DNA of 32,315 nucleotides from a virus. Positions 1 to 4,832 of the stretch are shown piece by piece. The DNA lies in IMG/VR virus record IMGVR_UViG_3300034095_000609, positions 1 to 32,315 of that record, one strand, 5' to 3'. Position 1 is the first letter of the stretch. Every line of letters starts with the position of its first letter. The position numbers and the translations under genes are program-made. The notes below the pieces were generated by a model. The model was not told the origin of the DNA. It did not search any database and saw only the letters and a list, made by a program, of their open reading frames with translations.

Positions 1-18
1 AGGAATGAAAAAGAAGAA

Positions 19-165
19 ATGAAAACTGGACTTTACTCCAATATTAATGCTAAACGCAAACGCATTGCCGCTGGCAGCGGTGAGAAGATGAGGAAGGTTG
101 GAAGCAAAGGCGCACCAACCGCAAAAGCATTCAAACAATCAGCAAAAACAGCAAAGAAAAAATGA
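19..165 (+). CDS. Small lysine-rich basic phage protein (48 aa)
   Basis: The product is 48 residues, about one third Lys/Arg, with no hydrophobic segment. It begins MKTGLYSNINAKRKR and ends KTAKKK. I recall similar short basic proteins in phage and marine metagenomic contigs but know no proven role; nucleic-acid binding is an inference from charge only. The start at 19 follows a purine-rich AAGAAGAA stretch; an in-frame ATG at 5 meets a stop at once. The stop overlaps the next start (ATGA), which suggests translational coupling. The gene lies at the window edge, so its operon may begin outside. Confidence 0.6.
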   Translation: MKTGLYSNINAKRKRIAAGSGEKMRKVGSKGAPTAKAFKQSAKTAKKK

Positions 166-284
166 AAAAAGAAACTGGTAAAAAATGTTGTGGCAAACAA
201 AAGGGTTGCAACAAGAAGATGCACGAAAAAATGGAATCAAAAGCCATGAAAAACATGGAACGTAAGCGTGGTAAGAAATCTTAG
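162..284 (+). CDS. Small Lys/Cys-rich protein (40 aa)
   Basis: This 40-residue product starts inside the stop of the previous gene (ATGA). It is very basic and has a CC-GKQKG-C cluster at residues 9-16 that could bind a metal or form disulfides. No family is recognised. Coupling to the upstream basic protein and the shared composition support a real gene, but at this length the evidence is modest. Confidence 0.5.
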   Translation: MKKETGKKCCGKQKGCNKKMHEKMESKAMKNMERKRGKKS

Positions 285-291
285 TTATAAC

Positions 292-318
292 AAGTTTAGT
301 GCGGTTTATAATAAACTT
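292..318 (+). repeat. A/T-rich inverted repeat before the 326 gene
   Basis: AAGTTTA (292-298) and TAAACTT (312-318) are a 7-bp inverted repeat with a 13-nt spacer, extendable with a bulge to TTATA on either side. It fills the gap between the 162 and 326 genes. Two TATAAT hexamers (307-312 and 318-323) lie in or beside it, without a convincing -35 element. It may be a hairpin or operator over a promoter; this is inference. Confidence 0.35.
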
Positions 319-325
319 ATAATAT

Positions 326-568
326 ATGGAAAAGAGATTCACGAAAGTAGTCAAGAACGCTAAGACTGGCAGAACTAAGACTGTGAAGTATGGTCAAGCT
401 GGTAAGGCTAAAGATGGCAAGGATCGTATTCAACCACTCACAAAAAAAGCGGACGCATATTGTGCCCGCTCAGCTAAGATTAAAGGAGACTGGAAAAGTG
501 ATCCTAATTCACCAAATAACTTAAGTCGCCGCAAATGGAAGTGCAAGGGTAGCAAGTCAATGAAATGA
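326..568 (+). CDS. Basic phage protein with AYCARS / LSRRKWKC motifs (80 aa)
   Basis: An 80-residue basic protein. The N-terminal half is Lys-rich (TKVVKNAKTGRTKTVKYGQ). The C-terminal half carries AYCARSAKIKG (residues 45-55) followed by DPNSPNNLSRRKWKCKG. The spaced Cys residues and the SRRKWKC signature resemble small uncharacterised proteins common in phage genomes; function is unknown. It is soluble, with no membrane segment. The last codons overlap the next start (ATGA). Structural or DNA-associated roles are guesses from charge. Confidence 0.75.
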   Translation: MEKRFTKVVKNAKTGRTKTVKYGQAGKAKDGKDRIQPLTKKADAYCARSAKIKGDWKSDPNSPNNLSRRKWKCKGSKSMK

Positions 569-732
569 AAATCAACGGCAAAGACACAGAAGGTAATGTT
601 GACCAAGACGATGCCAGAGTAGGGTGGAAGTATCCACTTAACTCAAAGCAAATAAGTAAAGCTTGTGAAGACTTCTTCAAAAAACGTGGAATGAAGCAAT
701 ACACGCTTACTGGTAAACTAAAAACTAAATGA
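565..732 (+). CDS. Hypothetical protein (55 aa)
   Basis: A 55-residue ORF that starts within the previous stop (ATGA) and ends within the next start (ATGA). It has an acidic N-terminal third (GKDTEGNVDQDDARVGW) and a basic C-terminal half (FFKKRGMKQYTLTGKLKTK). I do not recognise the family. Double overlap coupling in a tightly packed rightward cluster is the main evidence that it is translated. Confidence 0.6.
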   Translation: MKINGKDTEGNVDQDDARVGWKYPLNSKQISKACEDFFKKRGMKQYTLTGKLKTK

Positions 733-983
733 TCTGTCCTAAATGTGATTCACCTACAGAAGTCATCAATAGCAGAAAGAAAGATGGCAATGTAGTAAGA
801 AGGAGGCTTTGCGCCTGCGGGGAAAGGTTCTCAACCAAAGAAGTAATTGTAGATTCTAAGCAAGTTAATTTTAAGAAAGTAATTAAAGCACTATCCATGA
901 CTAAAGCAGTCACTGGAGAATGGACAATCAAAGTAGATGAAGACACGCCTACATGGGCAAAAAAGATGTTACTTAATTTATAA
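729..983 (+). CDS. NrdR-type zinc-ribbon protein lacking the ATP-cone
   Basis: This 84-residue protein begins MICPKCDS..VINSRKKDGNVVRRRLCACGERFSTKE. That matches the N-terminal zinc ribbon of the regulator NrdR (CPxC, VxxSR, RRRxC, CGxRFxTxE), with CPKC at 3-6 and CACG at 28-31 as zinc ligands. Full NrdR has about 150 residues and an ATP-cone that senses dATP/ATP; here only about 45 unrelated residues follow, so nucleotide sensing of that kind is probably absent. A DNA-binding role is plausible. It lies directly before dCMP deaminase and is separated from it by a TATCG-N4-CGATA dyad. It could instead be a general phage zinc ribbon. Confidence 0.75.
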   Translation: MICPKCDSPTEVINSRKKDGNVVRRRLCACGERFSTKEVIVDSKQVNFKKVIKALSMTKAVTGEWTIKVDEDTPTWAKKMLLNL

Positions 984-984
984 C

Positions 985-998
985 TATCGTAAACGATA
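985..998. promoter_or_regulatory. Dyad TATCG-TAAA-CGATA abutting a start codon
   Basis: A perfect copy of the recurrent 14-bp dyad fills the gap between the zinc-ribbon stop (981-983) and the dCMP deaminase ATG (999). It occupies the place of a Shine-Dalgarno sequence, and none is visible. It may act as DNA operator or as an RNA hairpin over the initiation region. Confidence 0.7.
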
Positions 999-1505
999 AT
1001 GAACTGGGACGAATACGCAATGAGTATAGCTGAGGTAGTAGCTAAGAAGTCAAAAGACCCATGGCATAAGGTAGGCGCGGTAGTTCTTAGAGAAGATAAC
1101 TCCATAGCCTCAGTAGGGTATAACGGATTCCCTCAAGGCCAAGAAGAAGACTGGTCATCCAGAGAAGAGAGATCAAAGTATGTAATCCACGCAGAGCAGA
1201 ACGCACTCAGATATACCAGTCCCGGCGAAGGAAAGACACTGGTATCCACCCTACTCCCATGTAGAGACTGCCTAAAGACCATAGCCGCCTATAAGATAAA
1301 GAGAGTCCTCTACAAAGAAATCTACAAATCCGATTCCATAGCCTTAGAGATAGCAGAAAAAATGGGAGTCACACTAATCCAATTTCAAAAAGAAAAACTA
1401 TCCTCCCACTGGGATCACTCAACCAAACCATCTATGTTCGTAGTAAAACGGGGATCAGAAGAAATCCACCGAGGAACCTACCCAAACGGAGCAAAACTAC
1501 TATGA
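999..1505 (+). CDS. Deoxycytidylate (dCMP) deaminase
   Basis: A zinc-dependent cytidine/deoxycytidylate deaminase family member, 168 residues. The catalytic motif HAE is at residues 64-66 (His ligand, proton-shuttling Glu) and the second zinc motif PCRDC at 87-91. An N-terminal VGAVVL strand and SVGYNGFP loop fit dCMP deaminases, which convert dCMP to dUMP to feed dTMP synthesis. The long C-terminal tail after residue 130 is unusual and unassigned. The start abuts the dyad at 985-998 with no SD, and the stop overlaps a micro-ORF by ATGA. Such genes are common in lytic phages that raise host thymidylate supply. Confidence 0.93.
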   Translation: MNWDEYAMSIAEVVAKKSKDPWHKVGAVVLREDNSIASVGYNGFPQGQEEDWSSREERSKYVIHAEQNALRYTSPGEGKTLVSTLLPCRDCLKTIAAYKIKRVLYKEIYKSDSIALEIAEKMGVTLIQFQKEKLSSHWDHSTKPSMFVVKRGSEEIHRGTYPNGAKLL

Positions 1506-1585
1506 CAGACGAAATCATGGCTCTAACATTAGCATGGTCTATCATAGTAGCCTGCTTCATTATAGAGATAATAACCAAAGAATAA
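1502..1585 (+). CDS. Single-pass membrane microprotein (27 aa)
   Basis: It starts in the ATGA overlap with the dCMP deaminase stop. The product is 27 residues: a short acidic head (MTDEIM), a hydrophobic stretch ALTLAWSIIVACFIIEII and a TKE tail. This is consistent with one transmembrane helix. No family is recognised. Overlap coupling supports translation; the short length keeps confidence moderate. Confidence 0.45.
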   Translation: MTDEIMALTLAWSIIVACFIIEIITKE

Positions 1586-1691
1586 TTTTGAGAGCAATAA
1601 CGTGGTATTGTGGCGGCTCGTAGGGTCGATCTGGTCAAAGTGAACACCATTCCCGTAATCACATAAAACGGGAACTCTCATTAATAATAAT
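1586..1691. other. Intergenic segment with a 7-bp hairpin
   Basis: No gene is seen here. TTCCCGT (1650-1656) and ACGGGAA (1668-1674) form a 7-bp stem with an 11-nt loop. GAGAG near 1591 and CTCTC at 1675-1679 could close a larger structure. No U-run follows, so it is not a standard terminator; a structured leader for the 1692 gene is possible. Confidence 0.35.
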
Positions 1692-1874
1692 ATGAAACAA
1701 GAACAAGAAATACTCCAACTAATCAAAGACACAGTAGATAAATTCAAATCTGAAGATGAACACAAAGACAGGATGTTCAACCTCGGAGAGATAACCGATA
1801 ACAGAGGAAACCGCCAAAGGGTATGGCTAACCTTCACATCAACCAATATGAAACTAAAAAATAGAGAACTCTAA
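1692..1874 (+). CDS. Hypothetical protein (60 aa)
   Basis: A 60-residue, charged, probably soluble protein. A predicted helix (EQEILQLIKDTVDKFKSEDEHKDRM) is followed by strand-like segments (RQRVWLTFTS). The family is not recognised. The leader before ATG is AT-rich (TTAATAATAAT) without an SD. The stop codon is followed after 1 nt by a perfect copy of the recurrent dyad. It is the last gene before the long noncoding region. Confidence 0.6.
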   Translation: MKQEQEILQLIKDTVDKFKSEDEHKDRMFNLGEITDNRGNRQRVWLTFTSTNMKLKNREL

Positions 1875-1875
1875 T

Positions 1876-1889
1876 TATCGGTAACGATA
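1876..1889. promoter_or_regulatory. Dyad TATCG-GTAA-CGATA after a stop codon
   Basis: A perfect copy lying 1 nt after the stop of the 1692 gene, extended by one flanking T/A pair. It marks the boundary between the coding block and the 1890-2815 noncoding region. Confidence 0.7.
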
Positions 1890-1893
1890 ATAC

Positions 1894-1918
1894 AGTTGTC
1901 CGGAAATACCAGACAACT
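1894..1918. repeat. Hairpin AGTTGTC / GACAACT
   Basis: A 7-bp perfect stem (1894-1900 with 1912-1918) and an 11-nt loop, just after the dyad at 1876-1889. There is no U-run on the plus strand, so termination is uncertain. The geometry equals that of the 1650-1674 hairpin. Confidence 0.45.
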
Positions 1919-1921
1919 CAG

Positions 1922-1973
1922 CATAAGACCTACCATAAGACTTTAGGGATAGCATAAGACTTTAGCATAAGAC
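1922..1973. repeat. Four CATAAGAC direct repeats
   Basis: CATAAGAC occurs at 1922, 1934, 1953 and 1966, three times continued as CATAAGACTT. Spacings of 12, 19 and 13 bp approach one to two helical turns. A partial copy (CATAATC) follows at 1988. Iteron or regulator-site arrays look like this; no binding protein is identified. Confidence 0.55.
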
Positions 1974-2061
1974 TTATCATAGGGTAGCATAATCAGGCGT
2001 ATAGTCAAAAAAAGCAGTTTTTATGGGGAGAGGGGTTTTCCGCATTGGGATCGCGCGAGTT

Positions 2062-2087
2062 GGGCATGGTGGGGCAGGGGCCGGGGG
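2062..2087 (+). other. G-quadruplex motif
   Basis: Four G-runs (GGG 2062-2064, GGGG 2071-2074, GGGG 2077-2080, GGGGG 2083-2087) are separated by loops of 6, 2 and 2 nt. This satisfies the canonical G3+N1-7 rule on the plus strand. It lies in the noncoding region, in a genome otherwise fairly A+T-rich. Confidence 0.6.
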
Positions 2088-2151
2088 CCGTCCATCCTCC
2101 ATAGAAAAAGAGATTTCTTAGAGCCATGGCCATGCTTGCCAGTGTGCAGCC

Positions 2152-2250
2152 TTGCCAATGATGAGAGATGACAGCGTGCAGCGTGCAACGTAGCGTTGTT
2201 GTATGCGTTGCCAATGATGCGAGTCGATAGCCGATTGATTGGCGATGATG
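2152..2250. repeat. Iteron-like TTGCCAATGATG repeats
   Basis: An exact 12-mer TTGCCAATGATG is at 2152-2163 and 2208-2219, with a two-mismatch copy TTGGCGATGATG at 2239-2250. Between them are GTGCAGCG/GTGCAACG repeats. They lie outside genes, consistent with a binding array or origin iterons. Confidence 0.5.
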
Positions 2251-2332
2251 GCCGGGCTTATTGAGACAGCGAATGGCCTCAGTATCTCCTACTGATTTTA
2301 TCGGATGTTATCAGTCGCAAGAAGGATCAGGC

Positions 2333-2352
2333 TATAATGCAAGCAACTTGCA
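2333..2352 (+). promoter_or_regulatory. TATAAT followed by TGCAAG-CAA-CTTGCA dyad
   Basis: A consensus -10 hexamer (2333-2338) shares its last T with a 15-bp dyad, TGCAAG/CTTGCA with 3-nt centre (2338-2352). No good -35 lies at 16-18 bp; the best is TTATCA at 2308-2313, spacing 19. It may be a weak regulated promoter or a chance match. Confidence 0.3.
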
Positions 2353-2544
2353 ATAATCTTTGCGCGAGGATGCCACAGGATCGCTTTGTTTTGATAGAGT
2401 GGAATAGTGGCATGGGGTGAAAATGGGGTGAATCGCTATTTGAGGAGATAGCCAGAAAAGGGGAATCGCATCGCCAGAATTAGCCAGCGGATTTGATAAG
2501 ATGAAACGTATTTTCAAACTTGGCATAGGATTTGCTTATTGAGT

Positions 2545-2612
2545 TTTCATTTTTTAATGAAATGTCATTCACTTTATTCATTTCATTCAATCTTTTCATT
2601 TATTAATGAAAA
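2545..2612. repeat. TCATT/AATGA half-site cluster
   Basis: Seven TCATT or AATGA pentamers occur in 63 bp (2547, 2556, 2565, 2578, 2583, 2596, 2605). They form three inverted repeats: TTTCATT/AATGAAA (2545-2562), AATGA/TCATT (2556-2569) and the 8-bp perfect TTTTCATT-TATT-AATGAAAA (2593-2612). The last ends 5 bp before a sigma-54 promoter. Binding sites for an activator or repressor are likely by position. Confidence 0.55.
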
Positions 2613-2617
2613 TTGAA

Positions 2618-2634
2618 TTGGCACGAAGTTTGCT
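2618..2634 (+). promoter_or_regulatory. Sigma-54 (RpoN) -24/-12 promoter
   Basis: The sequence TTGGCACG-AAGT-TTGCT matches the RpoN consensus YTGGCACG-N4-TTGCW at every conserved base, including the GG (2620-2621) and GC (2632-2633) doublets and the 4-bp spacing. Transcription would start near 2645 and run into the 2816-3790 small-gene cluster. Sigma-54 promoters need an enhancer-binding ATPase, which is not encoded here and would have to come from the host. Confidence 0.65.
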
Positions 2635-2761
2635 TGCCCCTAATCTAAAAATAATAAATAAAAATCTATTGACATCTTGTCTATTCTTTGCGAGAGTGTG
2701 CGAGTGCTGGCTACGGATGCCCTTAGAATAAGGCTCTGCGGACTGAATCACAAATTGCTCT

Positions 2762-2793
2762 TTGACTAAAAAAACTTTTCGCGCTGGTAGAAT
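2762..2793 (+). promoter_or_regulatory. Weak extended -10 promoter candidate
   Basis: An extended -10 (TGGTAGAAT, hexamer at 2788-2793) lies 23 bp before the 2816 ATG. TTGACT at 2762-2767 is 20 bp upstream, which is too far for a normal -35. It may be an alternative start to the sigma-54 promoter; support is weak. Confidence 0.25.
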
Positions 2794-2815
2794 GCCAGTG
2801 TGAATCAACCTAAAA

Positions 2816-2968
2816 ATGAACATGACTAAAAATCAAATTCACGCCTTAAAGATGAAACTCGCATCATTGAATATTAAATTGATTGATGCGAAAGCCGCCA
2901 ACAAACCAACACTTGAATTACAAGCCGCCTTTGATGCCCTTGCAAAACTAATCGCAAACCAAAAGTAA
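2816..2968 (+). CDS. Small helical protein (50 aa)
   Basis: A 50-residue basic product, MNMTKNQIHALKMKLA at the start, then AANKPTLELQAAFDALAKLIANQK. It is largely predicted helical with heptad-like Leu/Ala spacing and no membrane segment. The family is unknown. An internal ATG at codon 3 is an alternative start. The leader reads AACCTAAAA immediately before ATG, an SD-less motif repeated before other genes of this phage. It is first in the cluster downstream of the sigma-54 promoter. Confidence 0.55.
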   Translation: MNMTKNQIHALKMKLASLNIKLIDAKAANKPTLELQAAFDALAKLIANQK

Positions 2969-2978
2969 AAAGCCCCAT

Positions 2979-3089
2979 ATGAACACCAAAAAATCAGACG
3001 ACATCATTTGCCTTATCGGCCTCATTGTCATTCTTGGAATGATCGCGGTCTTCACTTTGAAACTACAAACAAGTTTCCCCTTAAACTAA
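2979..3089 (+). CDS. Single-pass membrane microprotein (36 aa)
   Basis: A 36-residue ORF 10 nt after the previous stop. MNTKKSDD is followed by a hydrophobic helix IICLIGLIVILGMIAVFTL and a short tail. One transmembrane helix with a basic/acidic N-terminal head is clear from composition. Function is unknown; small phage membrane proteins may act in lysis control or superinfection exclusion, which is speculation here. Confidence 0.5.
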   Translation: MNTKKSDDIICLIGLIVILGMIAVFTLKLQTSFPLN

Positions 3090-3110
3090 ACCTAAAAAGA
3101 AAATCCTAAT

Positions 3111-3431
3111 ATGACAACAACGAAAAAAACACCTGCCGAGATAGCTGCTTACTTTGTGGCACACTGCCGGAAAAACGAGATCATCATTGAACGCTGTGAA
3201 AATATCCTGACACTCACAAAACGGATTTCTATTGGCGATAAATTAGCATTTGCAAACGCTGAATCAGATTGCTCTATTATTTATTCACTGCCGGGGGCCT
3301 GTGGTTCAGTGTGGGGCACGGATGGAGCTTCTATTGGCGGCATGGCCGCTCTTAATAGTGGCCGCTTTCGTTTGAATCGCTCTGGTGTTCAGAAACGAGT
3401 TTTAAAAGCTATCCGTGAAGTTTCCCGATAA
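3111..3431 (+). CDS. Hypothetical protein (106 aa)
   Basis: A 106-residue soluble protein. An N-terminal helix (TPAEIAAYFVAHCRKNEI) precedes strand-rich sequence (NILTLTKRISIGDKLAFANAES) and a Gly-rich segment GACGSVWGTDGASIGGMAALNSG at 63-85, ending in a basic helix. I do not recognise the family. The leader AAACCTAAAAAG is the same SD-less type as at 2816 and 3515. Two hairpins follow the stop. Confidence 0.7.
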   Translation: MTTTKKTPAEIAAYFVAHCRKNEIIIERCENILTLTKRISIGDKLAFANAESDCSIIYSLPGACGSVWGTDGASIGGMAALNSGRFRLNRSGVQKRVLKAIREVSR

Positions 3432-3437
3432 ATCGAA

Positions 3438-3476
3438 ACGGGAGTTTTCCCGTCTTCACACTGTGGCAGGTGTGAA
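3438..3476 (+). repeat. Tandem hairpins in a leader
   Basis: ACGGGA/TCCCGT (3438-3443, 3448-3453; loop GTTT) is followed at once by TTCACAC/GTGTGAA (3455-3461, 3470-3476; 8-nt loop). No U-run follows. They lie between the 3111 and 3515 genes and may be processing, attenuation or operator elements. Confidence 0.5.
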
Positions 3477-3514
3477 CTGATGAGATTGCCAAACCTAAAA
3501 CACAAAATAATAAC

Positions 3515-3790
3515 ATGAATCGTATCACTAAAAAACAACTCGTTGCACGCATTGAAACAATCAATTCAATACTCAACCGTCCTTTGACTCCATACACTCG
3601 CACAGATGACAAGCTTGCGGCTAACATTGGCAACTTTAGCCTGTCGCAAGCGTATGGCGGATATGGAGTGCATTTGATGGTAAATGATGGCGGCGGGGTT
3701 TCTTGCCCTATTTGGGACGGGCACGTTTCAGCTCGTGAAGCTTATGAGCGTCTTTCTTCTTTCATTCGCGGCCTCACTTTCACTAAATAA
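3515..3790 (+). CDS. Conserved small phage protein with GGYG / NDGGG motifs (91 aa)
   Basis: A 91-residue protein with an N-terminal helix (ITKKQLVARIETINSILN), then RPLTPYTRTDDKLAANIGNF, LSQAYGGYGVHLMVNDGGG and a C-terminal helix AREAYERLSSFIRGL. I recall this arrangement (KKQLxxRIExIN, PxxPY, ANIGN, AYGGYxxHxMVNxGGG) in many short uncharacterised phage and bacterial proteins; no function is established to my knowledge. The leader is AAACCTAAAACACAAAATAA, SD-less. A terminator follows 9 bp after the stop. Confidence 0.8.
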   Translation: MNRITKKQLVARIETINSILNRPLTPYTRTDDKLAANIGNFSLSQAYGGYGVHLMVNDGGGVSCPIWDGHVSAREAYERLSSFIRGLTFTK

Positions 3791-3799
3791 TCCAATAAT

Positions 3800-3826
3800 G
3801 CGGGATGTTCAATCCGTCCCGCTTTT
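3800..3826 (+). terminator. Rho-independent terminator
   Basis: GCGGGA (3800-3805) pairs with TCCCGC (3817-3822), loop 11 nt, followed by TTTTCT. It sits 10 bp after the 3515 gene stop and probably ends the 2816-3790 unit. A partly similar GCGGG/CCCGC pair recurs at 4166-4191. Confidence 0.65.
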
Positions 3827-3842
3827 CTCTTCTCTTATTATC

Positions 3843-4037
3843 ATGAAAAAACTATCTAAAGAATACTATTTTGAATTAGCTCAATTTTGCATTGATTATC
3901 ATTCTGGCCAATGGTCAAGAGGATATCGGCTTATTTCCCGCCTATGCCCTTCTAATTTCTCCTCTTCACTATCTGAGGAGTTGAGAGAATCGGAAGCATA
4001 TGAGTGGCTCGTCACAAACTACGCAGAAAAAATCTAA
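3843..4037 (+). CDS. Hypothetical protein (64 aa)
   Basis: A 64-residue soluble protein rich in aromatic residues (MKKLSKEYYFELAQFCIDYHSGQWSRGYR at the start, then LCPSNFSSSLSEELRESEAYEWLVTNY). No family is recognised. The ATG at 3843 is preferred over in-frame upstream starts, which would overlap the 3515 gene and the terminator. It has no clear SD. It would need its own promoter after the terminator or read-through. Confidence 0.55.
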   Translation: MKKLSKEYYFELAQFCIDYHSGQWSRGYRLISRLCPSNFSSSLSEELRESEAYEWLVTNYAEKI

Positions 4038-4041
4038 TCCT

Positions 4042-4152
4042 ATGTCTAAACTAAACTCATCTCTCCAATATAATCGCGCAAAGAATCGTTTCTTCGGTCT
4101 CTTGCTCTTCCTTTCCACTCTTGGCGCAATCCTGATATTTGCCCTATTGTAG
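4042..4152 (+). CDS. Single-pass membrane microprotein (36 aa)
   Basis: A 36-residue ORF 4 nt after the previous stop. MSKLNSSLQYNRAKNR is followed by a hydrophobic helix FFGLLLFLSTLGAILIFALL that runs to the C-terminus. This predicts an N-in tail-anchored or single-pass membrane peptide. Function is unknown. Confidence 0.5.
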   Translation: MSKLNSSLQYNRAKNRFFGLLLFLSTLGAILIFALL

Positions 4153-4278
4153 CCTGTCACGCATTGCGGGCTATGTTCAATTCATTCCCGCATCGCTCAT
4201 ATTCGCCTTCTGCCGCATTTTTATTCTCTCTCTGCTATGTTACCATTCCTCTTTTCTGTCGCACTTTCCTGCGGCTTT

Positions 4279-4292
4279 GATCGTTTACGATA
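4279..4292. promoter_or_regulatory. Dyad variant GATCG-TTTA-CGATA
   Basis: One mismatch from the recurrent dyad (first T replaced by G). It lies in the 4153-4349 intergenic region, about 57 bp before the 4350 start, the sort of place an operator would be expected. Confidence 0.5.
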
Positions 4293-4311
4293 ATCTTCCC
4301 CTCTTATTTTT

Positions 4312-4349
4312 CCCTCCACAACACAACAAACCACAACACAACACAAATA
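4312..4349 (+). promoter_or_regulatory. CCCTCCACAA leader before the 4350 gene
   Basis: CCCTCCACAACACAACAAA (4312-4330) then continues A/C-rich to the ATG. The region has no SD and little potential for structure. The same CCCTCCACAA block starts the leaders of the 4563 and 5944 genes. CCUCC equals the core of the 16S anti-SD, so it cannot pair with the ribosome in the usual way. Confidence 0.5.
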
Positions 4350-4538
4350 ATGAATAACACGATAAAAAAACTAAACACGCTCAAAAATATCCCATTTGAA
4401 CAATGGCCTCTCCATGGGGTAAAATTGAAAGCTGTTTCTTCAAATGCCAATGGCTTAGTAAATAGCGGGATAACAAAATGCGGAGTTTATTTTTTCCGTA
4501 AATGGCAAGGAAATAATTCTGAACTCGTTACACAATAA
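4350..4538 (+). CDS. Hypothetical protein (62 aa)
   Basis: A 62-residue basic protein: MNNTIKKLNTLKNIPFEQWPLHGVKLKAV, then NANGLVNSGITKCGVYFFRKW. The family is not recognised. It follows the long A/C-rich CCCTCCACAA leader. Its first 15 bp around the ATG (TAATGAATAACACGA) recur exactly at 11896-11910, and the next gene also starts ATGAATAA, hinting at a duplicated initiation region. Confidence 0.55.
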   Translation: MNNTIKKLNTLKNIPFEQWPLHGVKLKAVSSNANGLVNSGITKCGVYFFRKWQGNNSELVTQ

Positions 4539-4540
4539 AA

Positions 4541-4562
4541 CCCTCCACAATACAACACAAAA
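4541..4562 (+). promoter_or_regulatory. CCCTCCACAA leader before the 4563 gene
   Basis: CCCTCCACAATACAACACAA runs directly from the 4350 gene stop to the 4563 ATG, again without SD. It is the second of three leaders of this type. Confidence 0.5.
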
Positions 4563-4832
4563 ATGAATAATACACTCCACAATCGCCAATTTCCTCTTGG
4601 AATAATTCACGATGATGAAAAGCTTATTGTCATAACCTCACAAGGGACTCATTACGCTACGACATACGACCCTGCCGCCGCTCGCCTCATCGCCGCCGCT
4701 CCGGAATTGCTTTCCGCACTGGAGTTCCTGCTTGCGGATTATATCGCAATCAATGGGGAAAAGCTAACAGGTTCCTCGGTTCCTGCCGACAAGGCCCGCG
4801 AAGCCCTCCACAAAGTGAAAGGAGAGGCATGA
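4563..4832 (+). CDS. Phage protein with ARLIAAAPELL motif (89 aa)
   Basis: An 89-residue protein. The N-terminal half is strand-like (FPLGIIHDDEKLIVITSQGTHYATTY). The C-terminal half has DPAAARLIAAAPELLSALEFLLADY (residues 37-61) and ends in KAREALHKVKGEA. The ARLIAAAPELLxAL block is widespread in short uncharacterised phage proteins; its role is not known to me. The stop overlaps the next start (ATGA). Confidence 0.75.
   Translation: MNNTLHNRQFPLGIIHDDEKLIVITSQGTHYATTYDPAAARLIAAAPELLSALEFLLADYIAINGEKLTGSSVPADKAREALHKVKGEA

Larger units (their letters stand above)
1890..2815. other. Long noncoding, repeat-rich control region
   Basis: About 0.9 kb with no gene I can support: the open frames here are short, lack recognisable products and run through repeats. 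It holds a hairpin, four CATAAGAC repeats, a G-quadruplex motif, three TTGCCAATGATG-like repeats, a TATAAT with a dyad, a TCATT/AATGA cluster and a sigma-54 promoter. The 2000-2500 part is visibly richer in G than its surroundings. A replication origin, packaging site or master control region are all possible; none is shown by the sequence. Confidence 0.6.

Noticed and set aside
2669-2697. TTGACA at 2669 as a sigma-70 -35 element
   Set aside because: No acceptable -10 at 16-18 bp; the nearby sigma-54 element is a far better match.
2005-2823. Minus-strand open frames of 64-75 codons in the noncoding region
   Set aside because: They have no recognisable products, run through the repeats, G-runs and sigma-54 promoter, and oppose the direction of the downstream cluster.
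3684-3842. Upstream extension of the 3843 gene
   Set aside because: It would overlap the well-supported 3515 gene and cross its terminator.
4139-4357. 72-codon plus-strand frame covering 4139-4357
   Set aside because: It is read from the pyrimidine-rich leader, overlaps the microprotein end and the 4350 start, and has no protein-like composition.
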